Assembly (NCBI RefSeq): GCF_001956045.1
Contig: NZ_MRTH01000012.1
Span: forward strand, 193,745-257,744
Length of the DNA stretch: 64,000 nucleotides
Direction of reading: 5' to 3'
Origin: Paenibacillus sp. FSL H7-0331
GTDB lineage: Bacteria; Bacillota; Bacilli; Paenibacillales; NBRC-103111
Below, in pieces: positions 27,510-36,548 of this stretch (positions within the stretch are counted from its first letter, which is position 1; each line of letters starts with the position of its first letter). The position numbers were made by a program, and so were the translations under genes. The notes under the pieces were generated by a model. The model was not told the DNA's origin and ran no database searches. It was given only the letters and a program-made list of their open reading frames with translations.

Positions 27510-27555
27510 GGGGAAGACCGCTCTATAGGCTCGGTATTAAGAAAGGGGACTAGCT

Positions 27556-28446
27556 ATGAATATTGAGAATCTGGAAGCTTTCGTCTATGTAATCCATTTC
27601 AACAGCTTTAATAAAGCCGCTGACGCCTTGTTTTTATCTCAACCTTCAATTTCCGCCCGAATTCAATCCCTGGAAAGGGAATTAAATGCTTTGCTTTTTG
27701 AAAGAGAAGGCAAACAATTCACCTTAACGGATAAGGGAAAGCAGTTTTTGCCATATGCCCAACAAATCTTGCAATCTTATAAAAAAGGTAAACAGCAGCT
27801 GCAGCATAAGAGCACATCACTTGATGAGTTACGGATTGGTTGCACAGTATCAGTTGCAAATTATTTGATTCCCGAGATCCTCCCTGTGCTGAAGGAGCGA
27901 ATGCCGGATGTGCAAATTAAGCTGACCACCGCTCCATCTGAAGCTTTATTAGACAAGCTGCTAAGCAAGGAAATCGACTTAGGGCTTGTCCGCAATATTA
28001 CTCATCCCCATATTCATTCCGTTAAATTTTTTGATGATCCTATTCGTCTTTTTGTTCGCCAAGAGCATGCCTTCGCCAGGATGGAATCCGTTACTGTTGA
28101 GGACGTTGTTAATGAACCTATGGTTTTTTTTGAATGCGGATCACTCGACTGGATGAAAATTCATAGGCTGTTCGAATCGCTGCACCTTCCGCCAAACATT
28201 GTGTATCATATCGATAATTTGGAAACGGCTAAAAAACTGGTGTTAAAAGGTGTCGGGATCAGCTTCTTGCCGGAGCTGTGTGTTCAAAAGGAAGTTCAGG
28301 AAAACCTGCTGGTACCGATAGAGCTTCCAACCTTAAACAGCCTTTCCCTTCGCACCAACCTGATCTCACTAAATGGAGAAGGCCTGCAATGGCACACCTT
28401 GTTTCAGGATACGGTCAAAGGAATCCAATTCAAGGCGCTTTGCTAA
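27556..28446 (+). CDS. LysR-family transcriptional regulator
   Basis: A 296-residue LTTR. Residues 1-60 form the winged HTH (ENLEAFVYVIHFNSFNKAAD and QPSISARIQSLEREL), and the remainder is a periplasmic-binding-protein-like effector domain (LRIGCTVSVANYLIPEILP). AAAGGGG lies 7 nt before the ATG. It directly precedes and is co-oriented with the monooxygenase/ABC cluster, like YtlI ahead of the B. subtilis ytmI operon, so it is the obvious candidate regulator of that cluster. Its effector is unknown. Confidence 0.85.
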   Translation: MNIENLEAFVYVIHFNSFNKAADALFLSQPSISARIQSLERELNALLFEREGKQFTLTDKGKQFLPYAQQILQSYKKGKQQLQHKSTSLDELRIGCTVSVANYLIPEILPVLKERMPDVQIKLTTAPSEALLDKLLSKEIDLGLVRNITHPHIHSVKFFDDPIRLFVRQEHAFARMESVTVEDVVNEPMVFFECGSLDWMKIHRLFESLHLPPNIVYHIDNLETAKKLVLKGVGISFLPELCVQKEVQENLLVPIELPTLNSLSLRTNLISLNGEGLQWHTLFQDTVKGIQFKALC

Positions 28447-28499
28447 CCTTTAATAGAATGTTTAAATGATTGGATAGAAAGAACCTATTGTCCTACCGG

Positions 28500-28528
28500 T
28501 TGACGCTGTTAATGGGCAATGATACAGT
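28500..28528 (+). promoter_or_regulatory. promoter of the first LLM monooxygenase gene
   Basis: TTGACG at 28500-28505, 17 bp, TACAGT at 28523-28528. An AGAAAGAAC-CTATT block just upstream partly matches elements at 31039 and 32367. Confidence 0.5.
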
Positions 28529-28590
28529 TTTAGTAAGATATTAAACCAACAAAACCTATAGGAAATATTTTGATTGAGAGGATGTTGAGG

Positions 28591-29607
28591 ATGGGACTCA
28601 GGTTAAGTATCTTGGATCAAAGCCCGGTAGGAGAAAGGGAGACAGCAAATCAGGCGTTTCTTAATACGATTAGGCTTGCGCAAAAAGCAGAGGAGCTGGG
28701 CTATTACCGGTTCTGGGTGTCTGAGCATCATGATTCGGATAAACTGGCAGGTTCTTCGCCGGAAGTACTTATAGCTTACTTATTTGCTGTTACGAAGCAG
28801 ATTCGTGTTGGATCAGGGGGCGTGATGCTGCAGCATTATAGCCCGTATAAGGTAGCAGAAAATTTTAATGTTCTGGCTGCTCTTGCTCCAGGACGTGTCG
28901 ATCTTGGGATAGGCAGAGCACCTGGGGGCTTGCCGCGTTCCACTCGAGCGCTTCAGCAGAACGAATCCGGGAACAGTCCATCGTTAGGAGATAAGCTCGT
29001 ATTATTAAAGCGATTGCTGGCTAATGAGCCAGATGCTGAGGATTCCTTGAATGGTGTCAGAGCAACCCCTCTACCAGAGCAGCCAGCCGACTTATACTTG
29101 CTCGGTGCCAGTGCAGAAAGTGCTGAGCTGGCGGCAAGTCTGGGTATTCCTTACGTATTCTCGCAATCGATCAATGGAGAGAAAAAAACGATAGTTGAAG
29201 CGTTCGGGCTATACCGTTCGCATTTTCAGTCAGGATACCTGAAGCAACCCCAAGCAATTCTCGCGTTATCCGTCATTATAGCTGATTCCGACGAGGAGGC
29301 AGAGCAGCTGGCCGCTGCTAATTCGAAGATTTTCAAAATTCATTTGGAAAGCGGACGCACCTTAACGGTGAAAAATAGGGAGCAGATCGAGGAATACGGA
29401 CGGCAAACAACTGAGCCTTACACCATCCAGGAAACGCAGGCAAATATCATCTATGGTTCCAAAGAGACAGTGCGCCAGAAGCTGATAGCCATTCACAACG
29501 AATATCAAATCGGGGAGATTATTGTGACTGTGGCATTAAATGAGTTTGCACAACGGCTGTATGCTTATGAGCAGCTGCAGGAGGCTTTTGCACAATTAAA
29601 GGTCTAA
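28591..29607 (+). CDS. LLM-class flavin-dependent oxidoreductase (MsnO8-like)
   Basis: A 338-residue luciferase-like TIM-barrel monooxygenase that would use reduced FMN and O2 to oxidise a small carbon, nitrogen or sulfur substrate. LSILDQSPVGERETANQA, FWVSEHHDSDKLAGSSPEVL and VDLGIGRAPGG are typical of the single-component LLM subgroup that includes B. subtilis YtmO-like proteins. The ATG at 28591 follows GAGAGG by 9 nt; earlier in-frame TTG and ATG codons overlap the binding site. First enzyme of the cluster; FMNH2 must come from a separate reductase. Confidence 0.8.
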   Translation: MGLRLSILDQSPVGERETANQAFLNTIRLAQKAEELGYYRFWVSEHHDSDKLAGSSPEVLIAYLFAVTKQIRVGSGGVMLQHYSPYKVAENFNVLAALAPGRVDLGIGRAPGGLPRSTRALQQNESGNSPSLGDKLVLLKRLLANEPDAEDSLNGVRATPLPEQPADLYLLGASAESAELAASLGIPYVFSQSINGEKKTIVEAFGLYRSHFQSGYLKQPQAILALSVIIADSDEEAEQLAAANSKIFKIHLESGRTLTVKNREQIEEYGRQTTEPYTIQETQANIIYGSKETVRQKLIAIHNEYQIGEIIVTVALNEFAQRLYAYEQLQEAFAQLKV

Positions 29608-29658
29608 TGATTCCTATTATACGATTGCGAGGTGCTTACCATAGGAGACTTAAGAAAG

Positions 29659-31011
29659 TTGAAAATTGGAGCGATGCTGCACGGACCTGGTGGTCATATG
29701 GCAGCTTGGAGACATCCCGATGCTGTGGCGGACGCAAGTGTAAATTTTGATTTTTATAAGCAGCTTGTTCACAAAGCCGAGGCGGGTAAGCTGGATTTGG
29801 TTTTTGTGGCAGACGGGTTGTATATTAACGAAATCTCGCATCCGAATTTTTTGAATCGATTTGAGCCGGTTGCCGTTTTATCTGCTTTGGCAGGAGTGAG
29901 CTCACACATAGGGCTAGTCGGGACACTCTCCACCTCTTACAGCGAGCCTTACACGGTTGCCAGACAGTTCGCAACGATCGATATGATCAGCGGCGGTCGT
30001 GCGGGTTGGAATGCAGTCACTTCTCCCTTGGAGGGATCAGCTTTAAATTACAGTAAAACCGAGCATCCCTCTCATGAGCTGCGCTATCGAATCGCAGAGG
30101 AATATTTGCAGCTAACAAAGGGGCTGTGGGACTCGTGGGAGGACGATGCTTTTGTTCGCGATAAGCAATCCGGTCAATTTATAGATCCTTCCAAAATGCA
30201 TCGGGTTAACCATCAGGGTGAATTTTATTCGGTGCAGGGCCCGCTCAATATAGCCAGATCCAAGCAGGGGCAGCCTTTAATCTTTCAAGCGGGATCGTCG
30301 GATGCGGGCAGAGATTTGGCTGCGAAAGAAGCCGATGCCATATTTACCGGACATGAAACGATAGAGGATGCCAAAAGCTTTTATCAGGATGTGAAAAGAA
30401 GGGCTGTCAAATTCGGACGTTCTGCCGGTGATGTACTGATATTCCCCGGTATTAGCCCGATTGTCGGGTTTACTGAGGAAGAAGCCAAAGCGAAGTATGA
30501 GCAAATTGCCAATCTTGTGGATATAAACGTCGCCTTACATTACTTGGGCCGGTTTTTTAATCATTTTGATTTTAGTCAGTTTCCGCTGGACGATCCGCTG
30601 CCGGATCTCGGGAATTTGGGGAGTGAAGGATTTAAGAGCACGAGCGATTTCATTAAAAAATTAGCAAAAGAAGAAAACCTCACCTTACGTCAATTGGCAA
30701 TCCGAGTAGCTTCGCCAAGAGGCGGGTTTACAGGAACGCCCATACAAATTGCCGATACGATACAACGTTGGTTCGAGGAGGGAGCTGCGGACGGGTTTAT
30801 GATCGGAAGTGCCGTTCTGCCGACTGGATTAAATGATTTTATTGATCATGTTGTTCCTATCTTACAAGAGAGAGGTTTGTTCCGAACCGAATACGAAGCG
30901 AATACGCTGCGTGGCAACCTGGGTTTGCCCTTCCCGCAAAACCGATACACCTTGGCAAAATTGAATAAAACGGAGTCTGTTGAAGCTGTAGCGGAGCATC
31001 ATATAAATTGA
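29659..31011 (+). CDS. NtaA/SnaA/DszA-family FMN-dependent monooxygenase
   Basis: About 450 residues of the larger luciferase-like family that includes nitrilotriacetate monooxygenase NtaA, DszA and B. subtilis Ytn[36 protein letters not shown] and [16 protein letters not shown] are family signatures. These enzymes open C-N or C-S bonds with FMNH2 and O2. A TTG at 29659 with AGGAGA about 10 nt upstream is favoured; a GTG at 29632 would add nine residues. The pairing with an MsnO8-like protein and an M20 hydrolase mirrors S-modified cysteine salvage operons. Confidence 0.8.
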   Translation: MKIGAMLHGPGGHMAAWRHPDAVADASVNFDFYKQLVHKAEAGKLDLVFVADGLYINEISHPNFLNRFEPVAVLSALAGVSSHIGLVGTLSTSYSEPYTVARQFATIDMISGGRAGWNAVTSPLEGSALNYSKTEHPSHELRYRIAEEYLQLTKGLWDSWEDDAFVRDKQSGQFIDPSKMHRVNHQGEFYSVQGPLNIARSKQGQPLIFQAGSSDAGRDLAAKEADAIFTGHETIEDAKSFYQDVKRRAVKFGRSAGDVLIFPGISPIVGFTEEEAKAKYEQIANLVDINVALHYLGRFFNHFDFSQFPLDDPLPDLGNLGSEGFKSTSDFIKKLAKEENLTLRQLAIRVASPRGGFTGTPIQIADTIQRWFEEGAADGFMIGSAVLPTGLNDFIDHVVPILQERGLFRTEYEANTLRGNLGLPFPQNRYTLAKLNKTESVEAVAEHHIN

Positions 31012-31038
31012 ATTATTAAATTATAAAATAGAAAAAGC

Positions 31039-31103
31039 CTATTAGACGGTCTGCAGCGGCGTGTGATAGAGTAGGTTAAACGAATAATTCATACTAAAAC
31101 AAT
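31039..31103 (+). promoter_or_regulatory. conserved upstream element, copy before the second LLM gene
   Basis: CTATTAGACGGTC and, 40-60 bp further, ACTAAAACAAT, both shared with the region at 32367-32429. It lies ~40 bp before an AAGGAGG site. It looks like a promoter/operator module common to units of this cluster. Confidence 0.5.
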
Positions 31104-31140
31104 ACGAATTATTGCATATGATTAAGGAGGAAAATGAAAG

Positions 31141-32208
31141 ATGAAATTTGCCTTATTTAGCCTGATGATGAATATCCCAAACGCTGTAACCGGGGAAACC
31201 TTAACCTCACAGCAAAAATTTCAGAACGTGTTGAAGCAGGCAACTCTTGCCGAAAAGCTTGGCTATGATGCTTATGGTGTGGGTGAACGGCATGGCGCAC
31301 CGTTCCTGTCCTCCTCACCGCCGTTGGTATTGACCGCTATCGCAGCCAATACGTCCAAGATTCGGCTGCTTACGACGGTAACGGTGCTAAGCGTACTCGA
31401 TCCTGTAAGGGTGGCCGAGGACTATGCAACACTGGATCATCTCTCTGGAGGACGTTTCGAGATGATTATCGGCAAAGGGAACGACCCGCGGCACTATCCG
31501 CTTTTTGGCATTACCGAGGAAGAGCAGTGGGAGTCTCTTGCCGAACGGTATGCGCTGCTCAAGCAGTTATGGAATGAGGAGAATGTCAGTTGGCAAGGAC
31601 GCTATCGCTCTCCGCTGAACCAAGTCACTACACAGCCGAGACCGTTTCAGAAGTCGATTCCGGTGTGGCATGGCAGCGCATCAAGTCCACTGTCCACTGA
31701 GTTGGCAGCCAAATACGGAGAGCCGATTTTCTCATCCAACGGCTTTCATCCGCAGGCTAAATATAAAGCGCTGATCGACAACTACCGCGAACGCTGGGCC
31801 TACTACGGGCGAGATCCCAAAGACGCAGTTGTGGGGGCAGGTGGAGGGAGTTTGTATCTGGCGAATACCAACGAAGAAGCGATCAAAAGCTTCCGCCCTT
31901 ATTACGATGCTTTTCACAATACGGCATCGGCTAAGCACAATCAATCGCCCTTCAAGGATCTTGAGGATAATATTCAGAATGGACCTACTCTCGTGGGCAG
32001 CGCTGATCGTGTAATCGAAAAGATCCTAAATTACCACGAGGCTTACGGTCATCAAGTGCTCAGCATCAGTGTGGACGGCTTGACTGAAGCCGAGCAGCTT
32101 GAGCAGGTAGAACGGTTTGCCGCTGATGTCATGCCGGTTCTGAGACGCGAAATTCCAAGTACGGTTTGGGATAACAAACCGTTGACTCTGCAACCAGTTG
32201 CTCATTAA
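31141..32208 (+). CDS. LLM-class flavin-dependent oxidoreductase, paralogue 1
   Basis: A 355-residue luciferase-like monooxygenase. AYGVGERHGAPFLSSSPPLV, TTVTVLSVLDPVRVAEDYAT and FEMIIGKGNDPRHYPLFG mark the FMN-binding barrel. It is about three quarters or more identical by eye to the protein at 38635-39720; the two flank the ABC importer. The substrate is presumably an imported compound. AAGGAGG about 10 nt before the ATG. Followed by its own terminator, then a second promoter element. Confidence 0.85.
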   Translation: MKFALFSLMMNIPNAVTGETLTSQQKFQNVLKQATLAEKLGYDAYGVGERHGAPFLSSSPPLVLTAIAANTSKIRLLTTVTVLSVLDPVRVAEDYATLDHLSGGRFEMIIGKGNDPRHYPLFGITEEEQWESLAERYALLKQLWNEENVSWQGRYRSPLNQVTTQPRPFQKSIPVWHGSASSPLSTELAAKYGEPIFSSNGFHPQAKYKALIDNYRERWAYYGRDPKDAVVGAGGGSLYLANTNEEAIKSFRPYYDAFHNTASAKHNQSPFKDLEDNIQNGPTLVGSADRVIEKILNYHEAYGHQVLSISVDGLTEAEQLEQVERFAADVMPVLRREIPSTVWDNKPLTLQPVAH

Positions 32209-32248
32209 GGATAGAATTGAAACCAAGAAGAGGCTGCCGGACAACCGG

Positions 32249-32300
32249 AGACTTTTAGGTGCTGCAGCAGCAGCGTTCTGAAAGTCTTTTGTTTGCTTTC
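32249..32300 (+). terminator. terminator after LLM paralogue 1
   Basis: AGACTTT/AAAGTCT outer stem around a GCTGC/GCAGC inner part, followed by TTTGTTTG. Confidence 0.6.
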
Positions 32301-32366
32301 ATTAGGCTGTGGATGCCGAAGTTCCCGATTTACAATCGGTATTTGTTATTAATGAATAGAAGAACT

Positions 32367-32429
32367 CTATTGGACGGTCGGAAACAGTCATGGTATGTTA
32401 AATATTAACTTAATACCAACTAAAACAAT
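32367..32429 (+). promoter_or_regulatory. conserved upstream element, copy before the DinB/ABC unit
   Basis: CTATTGGACGGTC, then GTATGTTAAA and ACTAAAACAATG, aligned with the copy at 31039. TATGTT at 32393-32398 could act as -10. Confidence 0.5.
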
Positions 32430-32487
32430 GTGATAAGTAGTAATTATGAGGCAATCATTATACAAACAATTGTTGGGAGGGACCCGA

Positions 32488-32979
32488 ATGAGTTTAGAAC
32501 AAATACCAGCATACCTCGACACGCATCGTTCATTGGTTCAAGCGATTGATGGACTTAGTCAGGAGCAAGTGAGATGGAAAGCGGCACCGGAATCATGGAG
32601 CGTAACAGAGGTCATTAATCATTTGACGGACCATAATATCGTCGTTTCGTTTCGTATTCGTGATATTCTCGCGGATACTACAGCTCAACTGCCCGCTTTT
32701 AATCAAGACGCCTGGGTTAGCGGACAGAAAGCGAACGAAAGTGATATCAGTGAAATCTTGGAAGCGTTCCGGGCTCTGCTTCAATATAACAGCTTGCTGT
32801 TCGGTCGATTGACCGAGAAGGATTGGGAGAAAACAGGCATCAATTTCAAGGGTGAAACCGTACGCATCACCGATATCGTAGCCGGATTTATCAAACACGT
32901 GCATTACCATATCGGTCAGATAGATCGGATTAAGCAGGCATCGGCGGCTGTCAATCATGCAGGGGCTGTACATTTGTAG
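32488..32979 (+). CDS. DinB/YfiT-like metal-dependent protein
   Basis: A 163-residue four-helix-bundle protein. The three-histidine metal site of the DinB superfamily is visible: a first histidine in EVINHLTDHN and two in VKHVHYHIGQID-type sequence near the C-terminus. Some members are thiol-dependent (bacillithiol or mycothiol) transferases, which would suit a cluster handling sulfur compounds, but that is inference. GGGAGGG precedes the ATG at 32488 by 7 nt; an ATG at 32446 is in frame but lacks a site. It leads directly into the ABC importer genes. Confidence 0.7.
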   Translation: MSLEQIPAYLDTHRSLVQAIDGLSQEQVRWKAAPESWSVTEVINHLTDHNIVVSFRIRDILADTTAQLPAFNQDAWVSGQKANESDISEILEAFRALLQYNSLLFGRLTEKDWEKTGINFKGETVRITDIVAGFIKHVHYHIGQIDRIKQASAAVNHAGAVHL

Positions 32980-33032
32980 AATATGTTTGCGTAGTACGGA
33001 TTGACGAGAAGACGAACACGAATAGGGGATAG

Positions 33033-34682
33033 ATGATGAAGACTATTTTGGGATCGAAATGGATCAAATCCACAGCGTTTTTCGTGGCTTTAACCTTAGT
33101 ATTGGCAGGCTGCTCGACGAACAAAGGGGGGACGGAGGCCGAGAAGACGAGCGGCGACAAAACGGAAGTCAGCAAGCCAGTCGAGGGCGGTACATTGACC
33201 TTCGCTTTGGCAACTTCGCCCGATAAACTGGACCCAGGTGCCAGTGGTTTTGCCGTATCACATCGGGTGTTCCGGAACATATTCGACAGCTTGATTTTCC
33301 AAATGGCTGACGGCTCGTTTCAACCTTGGCTGGCGACCAGCTGGACCAAATCAGATGATGGTAAAACGTATACGTTCAAACTTCGCCAAAACGTTAAATT
33401 TCAAGACGGTACCCCGTTTAACGCCGCTGCGGTCAAAGCAAATTTTGATCATGTCGCAGCAGTAACAGGACAAGCGCGTTCATTGCTGGGTCCTGTCTCG
33501 TCCTCGGAGGTTGTGGACGATTACACGATCAAGGTGAATCTTTCCCAGCCGTTTGAAGCATTTCTTAGTGGGTTAAGCTCCGCATTCCTCGGTATTTCTT
33601 CGCCGACGGCTATTCAGCAATTTGGTGATCAATATGTAAAACATCCCGTCGGAACGGGCCCGTTCAAATTTGTGAAGTGGACGGAGAACGATGAGATTAC
33701 GCTTGAGAAGAACCCGGATTATAACTGGGGACCACCGGGTGCTGACAATAAAGGACCATCTCACCTCGACAAGCTGACATTTAAGATTGTACCGGAGGAA
33801 GCGACCCGGATCGGCAGCGTACAAAGCGGACAATTGCTTGCCGCCGAAGCTGTACCGCCGCAAAATATAGCAGCTCTCAAAAATGATGCCGAGATCAAGG
33901 TGGATCAAGCGGCCACGAACGGAACGGCTTTCTCGCTTTACTTCAATTTACATAATGAACCGTGGAACGATCCCAAGGCACGCCAAGCGGTCCAGCTTGC
34001 GGTAGATGTAGACACGATTGTCAAAACGCTGTATTTAGGTACCTATGAGCGTGCCTGGTCCTCGTTTACGCCTGGCTTACTGGGATATGATGCGACACTG
34101 GAGAATCGCATTAAGCCGGATGTAGCAAAGGCAAACCAACTGCTGGACGAACTGGGCTGGAAAAAGGGAGCCGATGGCATTCGCGAGAAGGACGGCAAGA
34201 AGTTGACCCTTCGCTATCTGGACGGATCGCCAAACCGTGAGAAGCGCAATGATATTGCCGCAATTGTCCAACAACAGATCAAGCAAATCGGCATTAATAC
34301 CGTATTGAATATCACAAAGGACACGAATACACCGCTGTTGGATGGTTCTTATGACCTTTGGGGCAATTCACAGGTCAAAGCCGATCCGGATGTGATTCGT
34401 AATATTTTCCGTTCGGATAAGGAGTTTTCTAAAGGAGGCACGAATTGGGCACGTTTGGCTGATCCGGAAATCGACAAGCTTCTCGATCAGGGCGCTGCGG
34501 AATCCGATCTGCAGAAACGGAAGGCAATTTATGGGCAAATCCAGCAATACTTGATCCAAAAGGCTATTATTCTTCCAATCTACGTATTTCCTTATACGGT
34601 AGCTCATCCCAAAACAGTAGAAGGACTGAAATATGATCTGCTTGGTTACCCACTGTTCTATGATGTCAGTATCCGTAAATAA
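33033..34682 (+). CDS. ABC importer solute-binding lipoprotein (family 5)
   Basis: A 549-residue peptide/nickel-type substrate-binding protein. The signal peptide ends in the lipobox LAGC with C27 as the lipidated cysteine, so it is anchored on the outer membrane face. GGTLTFALATSPDKLDPG, FRNIFDSLIFQMADGSFQPW and GTGPFKFVKWTENDEI are SBP_bac_5 signatures. Family members bind oligopeptides, dipeptides, glutathione and opines; the ligand here is unknown. The gene is followed at 20 bp by the permease pair. Confidence 0.9.
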   Translation: MMKTILGSKWIKSTAFFVALTLVLAGCSTNKGGTEAEKTSGDKTEVSKPVEGGTLTFALATSPDKLDPGASGFAVSHRVFRNIFDSLIFQMADGSFQPWLATSWTKSDDGKTYTFKLRQNVKFQDGTPFNAAAVKANFDHVAAVTGQARSLLGPVSSSEVVDDYTIKVNLSQPFEAFLSGLSSAFLGISSPTAIQQFGDQYVKHPVGTGPFKFVKWTENDEITLEKNPDYNWGPPGADNKGPSHLDKLTFKIVPEEATRIGSVQSGQLLAAEAVPPQNIAALKNDAEIKVDQAATNGTAFSLYFNLHNEPWNDPKARQAVQLAVDVDTIVKTLYLGTYERAWSSFTPGLLGYDATLENRIKPDVAKANQLLDELGWKKGADGIREKDGKKLTLRYLDGSPNREKRNDIAAIVQQQIKQIGINTVLNITKDTNTPLLDGSYDLWGNSQVKADPDVIRNIFRSDKEFSKGGTNWARLADPEIDKLLDQGAAESDLQKRKAIYGQIQQYLIQKAIILPIYVFPYTVAHPKTVEGLKYDLLGYPLFYDVSIRK

Positions 34683-34702
34683 TTGAAAGGGAGGAAAGCT
34701 AC

Positions 34703-35629
34703 ATGACCGGAACCATCGCAACCCGCTTGTTGACCTCCTTGCTCGTTGTCGTCGGTTCGTCGATGCTGGTCTTTATCATTATGTATGTGTTGCCCGGCGA
34801 CCCGGTACTTCAGATGCTGGACGGGAATGCAACAACACCGGAAGCGATCGCGGACATGCGTCATCAGATGGGTCTGGATCAACCGTTCTATGTCCAGTTT
34901 TTACACTACTTCGTTGAGCTGCTTCATGGGAACTTTGGGGTATCAAGAATCAATCATGATGAGGTGCTTCCCAAAATTTTGGCGCATGTTCCGGCGACGT
35001 TGGCCTTGACGCTCGTCAGCGCGGTAGTGTCCATCGTAATCGGAATCCTGCTCGGCGTCCTCTCTGCCATACATCGCAACGGTATTATCGATATTATGGC
35101 GAGGTTCGTCGGATTGTTCGGGATCTCGATGCCTTCGTTCTGGACGGGGATTTTATTGCTGCTGCTGTTTTCCATTCAGCTGGGTTGGTTTCCGGCAATG
35201 GGCTCGGATGGTTGGGACACGCTTGTCCTTCCGGGTCTTGCCCTGGGATTGGTCGGAGCCGGTTTTATTGTCCGAATGGTCCGTAATACAATGCTGGAAG
35301 TGCTGGGAGAGCCATTCATACTGACGCTACGTGCAAAAGGGTTGGCGGAACGTGCGGTCATGTATCGACATGCCCTACGAAACTCGCTCATACCTGCGCT
35401 TACGATGATAGGCGTCATGATCGGTGAGCTATTGAGTGGAACTGTCGTGATTGAGACCGTGTTTGCAAGGCAGGGAATCGGACGAATCCTTGCCGATGCG
35501 ATCATAGCGAAGGATATGCCTGTTGTACAAGGTGTTGTCTTTTTCACGGCGATCATCTATGTCGCTGTTAATCTGCTTGTGGATGTATCCTATACATTCG
35601 TCGATCCGCGCATTAGGCGGTCGCAATAA
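34703..35629 (+). CDS. ABC importer permease (DppB type)
   Basis: A 308-residue inner-membrane permease with about six transmembrane helices. The N-terminal family-5 motif VLPGDPVLQM and the cytoplasmic EAA loop (RAKGLAERAVMYRHALRNSL), which docks on the ATPase, are clear. GAAAGGGAGGAAAGC precedes the start. It forms the translocation pore with the next gene. Confidence 0.9.
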   Translation: MTGTIATRLLTSLLVVVGSSMLVFIIMYVLPGDPVLQMLDGNATTPEAIADMRHQMGLDQPFYVQFLHYFVELLHGNFGVSRINHDEVLPKILAHVPATLALTLVSAVVSIVIGILLGVLSAIHRNGIIDIMARFVGLFGISMPSFWTGILLLLLFSIQLGWFPAMGSDGWDTLVLPGLALGLVGAGFIVRMVRNTMLEVLGEPFILTLRAKGLAERAVMYRHALRNSLIPALTMIGVMIGELLSGTVVIETVFARQGIGRILADAIIAKDMPVVQGVVFFTAIIYVAVNLLVDVSYTFVDPRIRRSQ

Positions 35630-35646
35630 GATGAGGAGGAACCGGA

Positions 35647-36531
35647 ATGAAAGAAGCAGCAGCCCTTAAACCGATGTGGAAGATCGAACGTAAAAGGATT
35701 GTGCGAAAATGGCATATTGGCACATCGGAGCTGTTTCTGTATGCTGCGGGACTGATTGTGCTGTTCCTGATCGTGTGTGCGATCGCACCGCAGTGGATTG
35801 CGCCCTATTCCCCGACCAAGATGGATGTAGCTAATTTACTGAAGCCGCCCGGTGCGGGTCACTTGTTAGGAACAGATTATTTAGGAAGGGATGTTTTCAG
35901 TCTTGTCGTGTATGGAAGCCAGGATTCACTTCTGATCGGATTTGCATCCGTCGTGGTTGGCGGGCTGTCAGGTGCCACATTAGGGGCGTTATCCGGCTAT
36001 ATCGGAGGATGGATTGACCAAGTCATCATGCGGATTATTGAGGTGCTTATGACGATACCGGGTATTCTGCTGGCACTTGCCATAGCAGCCGCGCTCGGGC
36101 CGAGCTTGTTCAATGTTGTGCTGGCCATAGCTGCAGCAACAATTCCTCGGTACGCCAGAGTGATGCGCGGTCAGGTTCTCAGCATCAAAAACCGGCCATT
36201 TGTGCTCGCCTCGCGTTCGATCGGCAGCTCGGGTATCCGAATATTCTGGAAGCATGTGCTCCCTAATTCACTGGCTCCTTTTCTGGTTATGGCAACGATT
36301 GGTATTGGAACTTCAATTCTAGCCGGATCCGGGCTTAGCTTCCTGGGTCTAGGAGTTATAAAGGAAATACCAGATTGGGGGACAGTCCTGGCACAGGGAC
36401 GAGGGTATTTGACGGTTGCCTGGTGGATATGCACGTTCCCGGGTCTTACCATTGCCTTGTTCGTACTGTCTGTTAACATCATAGGTGATTATATTCGGGA
36501 CGTATTGGACCCGAAAAAAAGCGGCGGCTAA
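35647..36531 (+). CDS. ABC importer permease (DppC type)
   Basis: A 294-residue permease of the DppC/OppC branch. It shows the N-terminal extended cytoplasmic segment, the GTDYLGRDVFSLVVYGSQDS motif and the EAA loop (ASRSIGSSGIRIFWKHVLPN). AGGAGGAACC precedes the ATG. It lies 17 bp after its partner permease and 17 bp before the ATPase gene, so stoichiometric co-expression is expected. Confidence 0.9.
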   Translation: MKEAAALKPMWKIERKRIVRKWHIGTSELFLYAAGLIVLFLIVCAIAPQWIAPYSPTKMDVANLLKPPGAGHLLGTDYLGRDVFSLVVYGSQDSLLIGFASVVVGGLSGATLGALSGYIGGWIDQVIMRIIEVLMTIPGILLALAIAAALGPSLFNVVLAIAAATIPRYARVMRGQVLSIKNRPFVLASRSIGSSGIRIFWKHVLPNSLAPFLVMATIGIGTSILAGSGLSFLGLGVIKEIPDWGTVLAQGRGYLTVAWWICTFPGLTIALFVLSVNIIGDYIRDVLDPKKSGG

Positions 36532-36548
36532 ATCGCAGGAGGCGGCTT

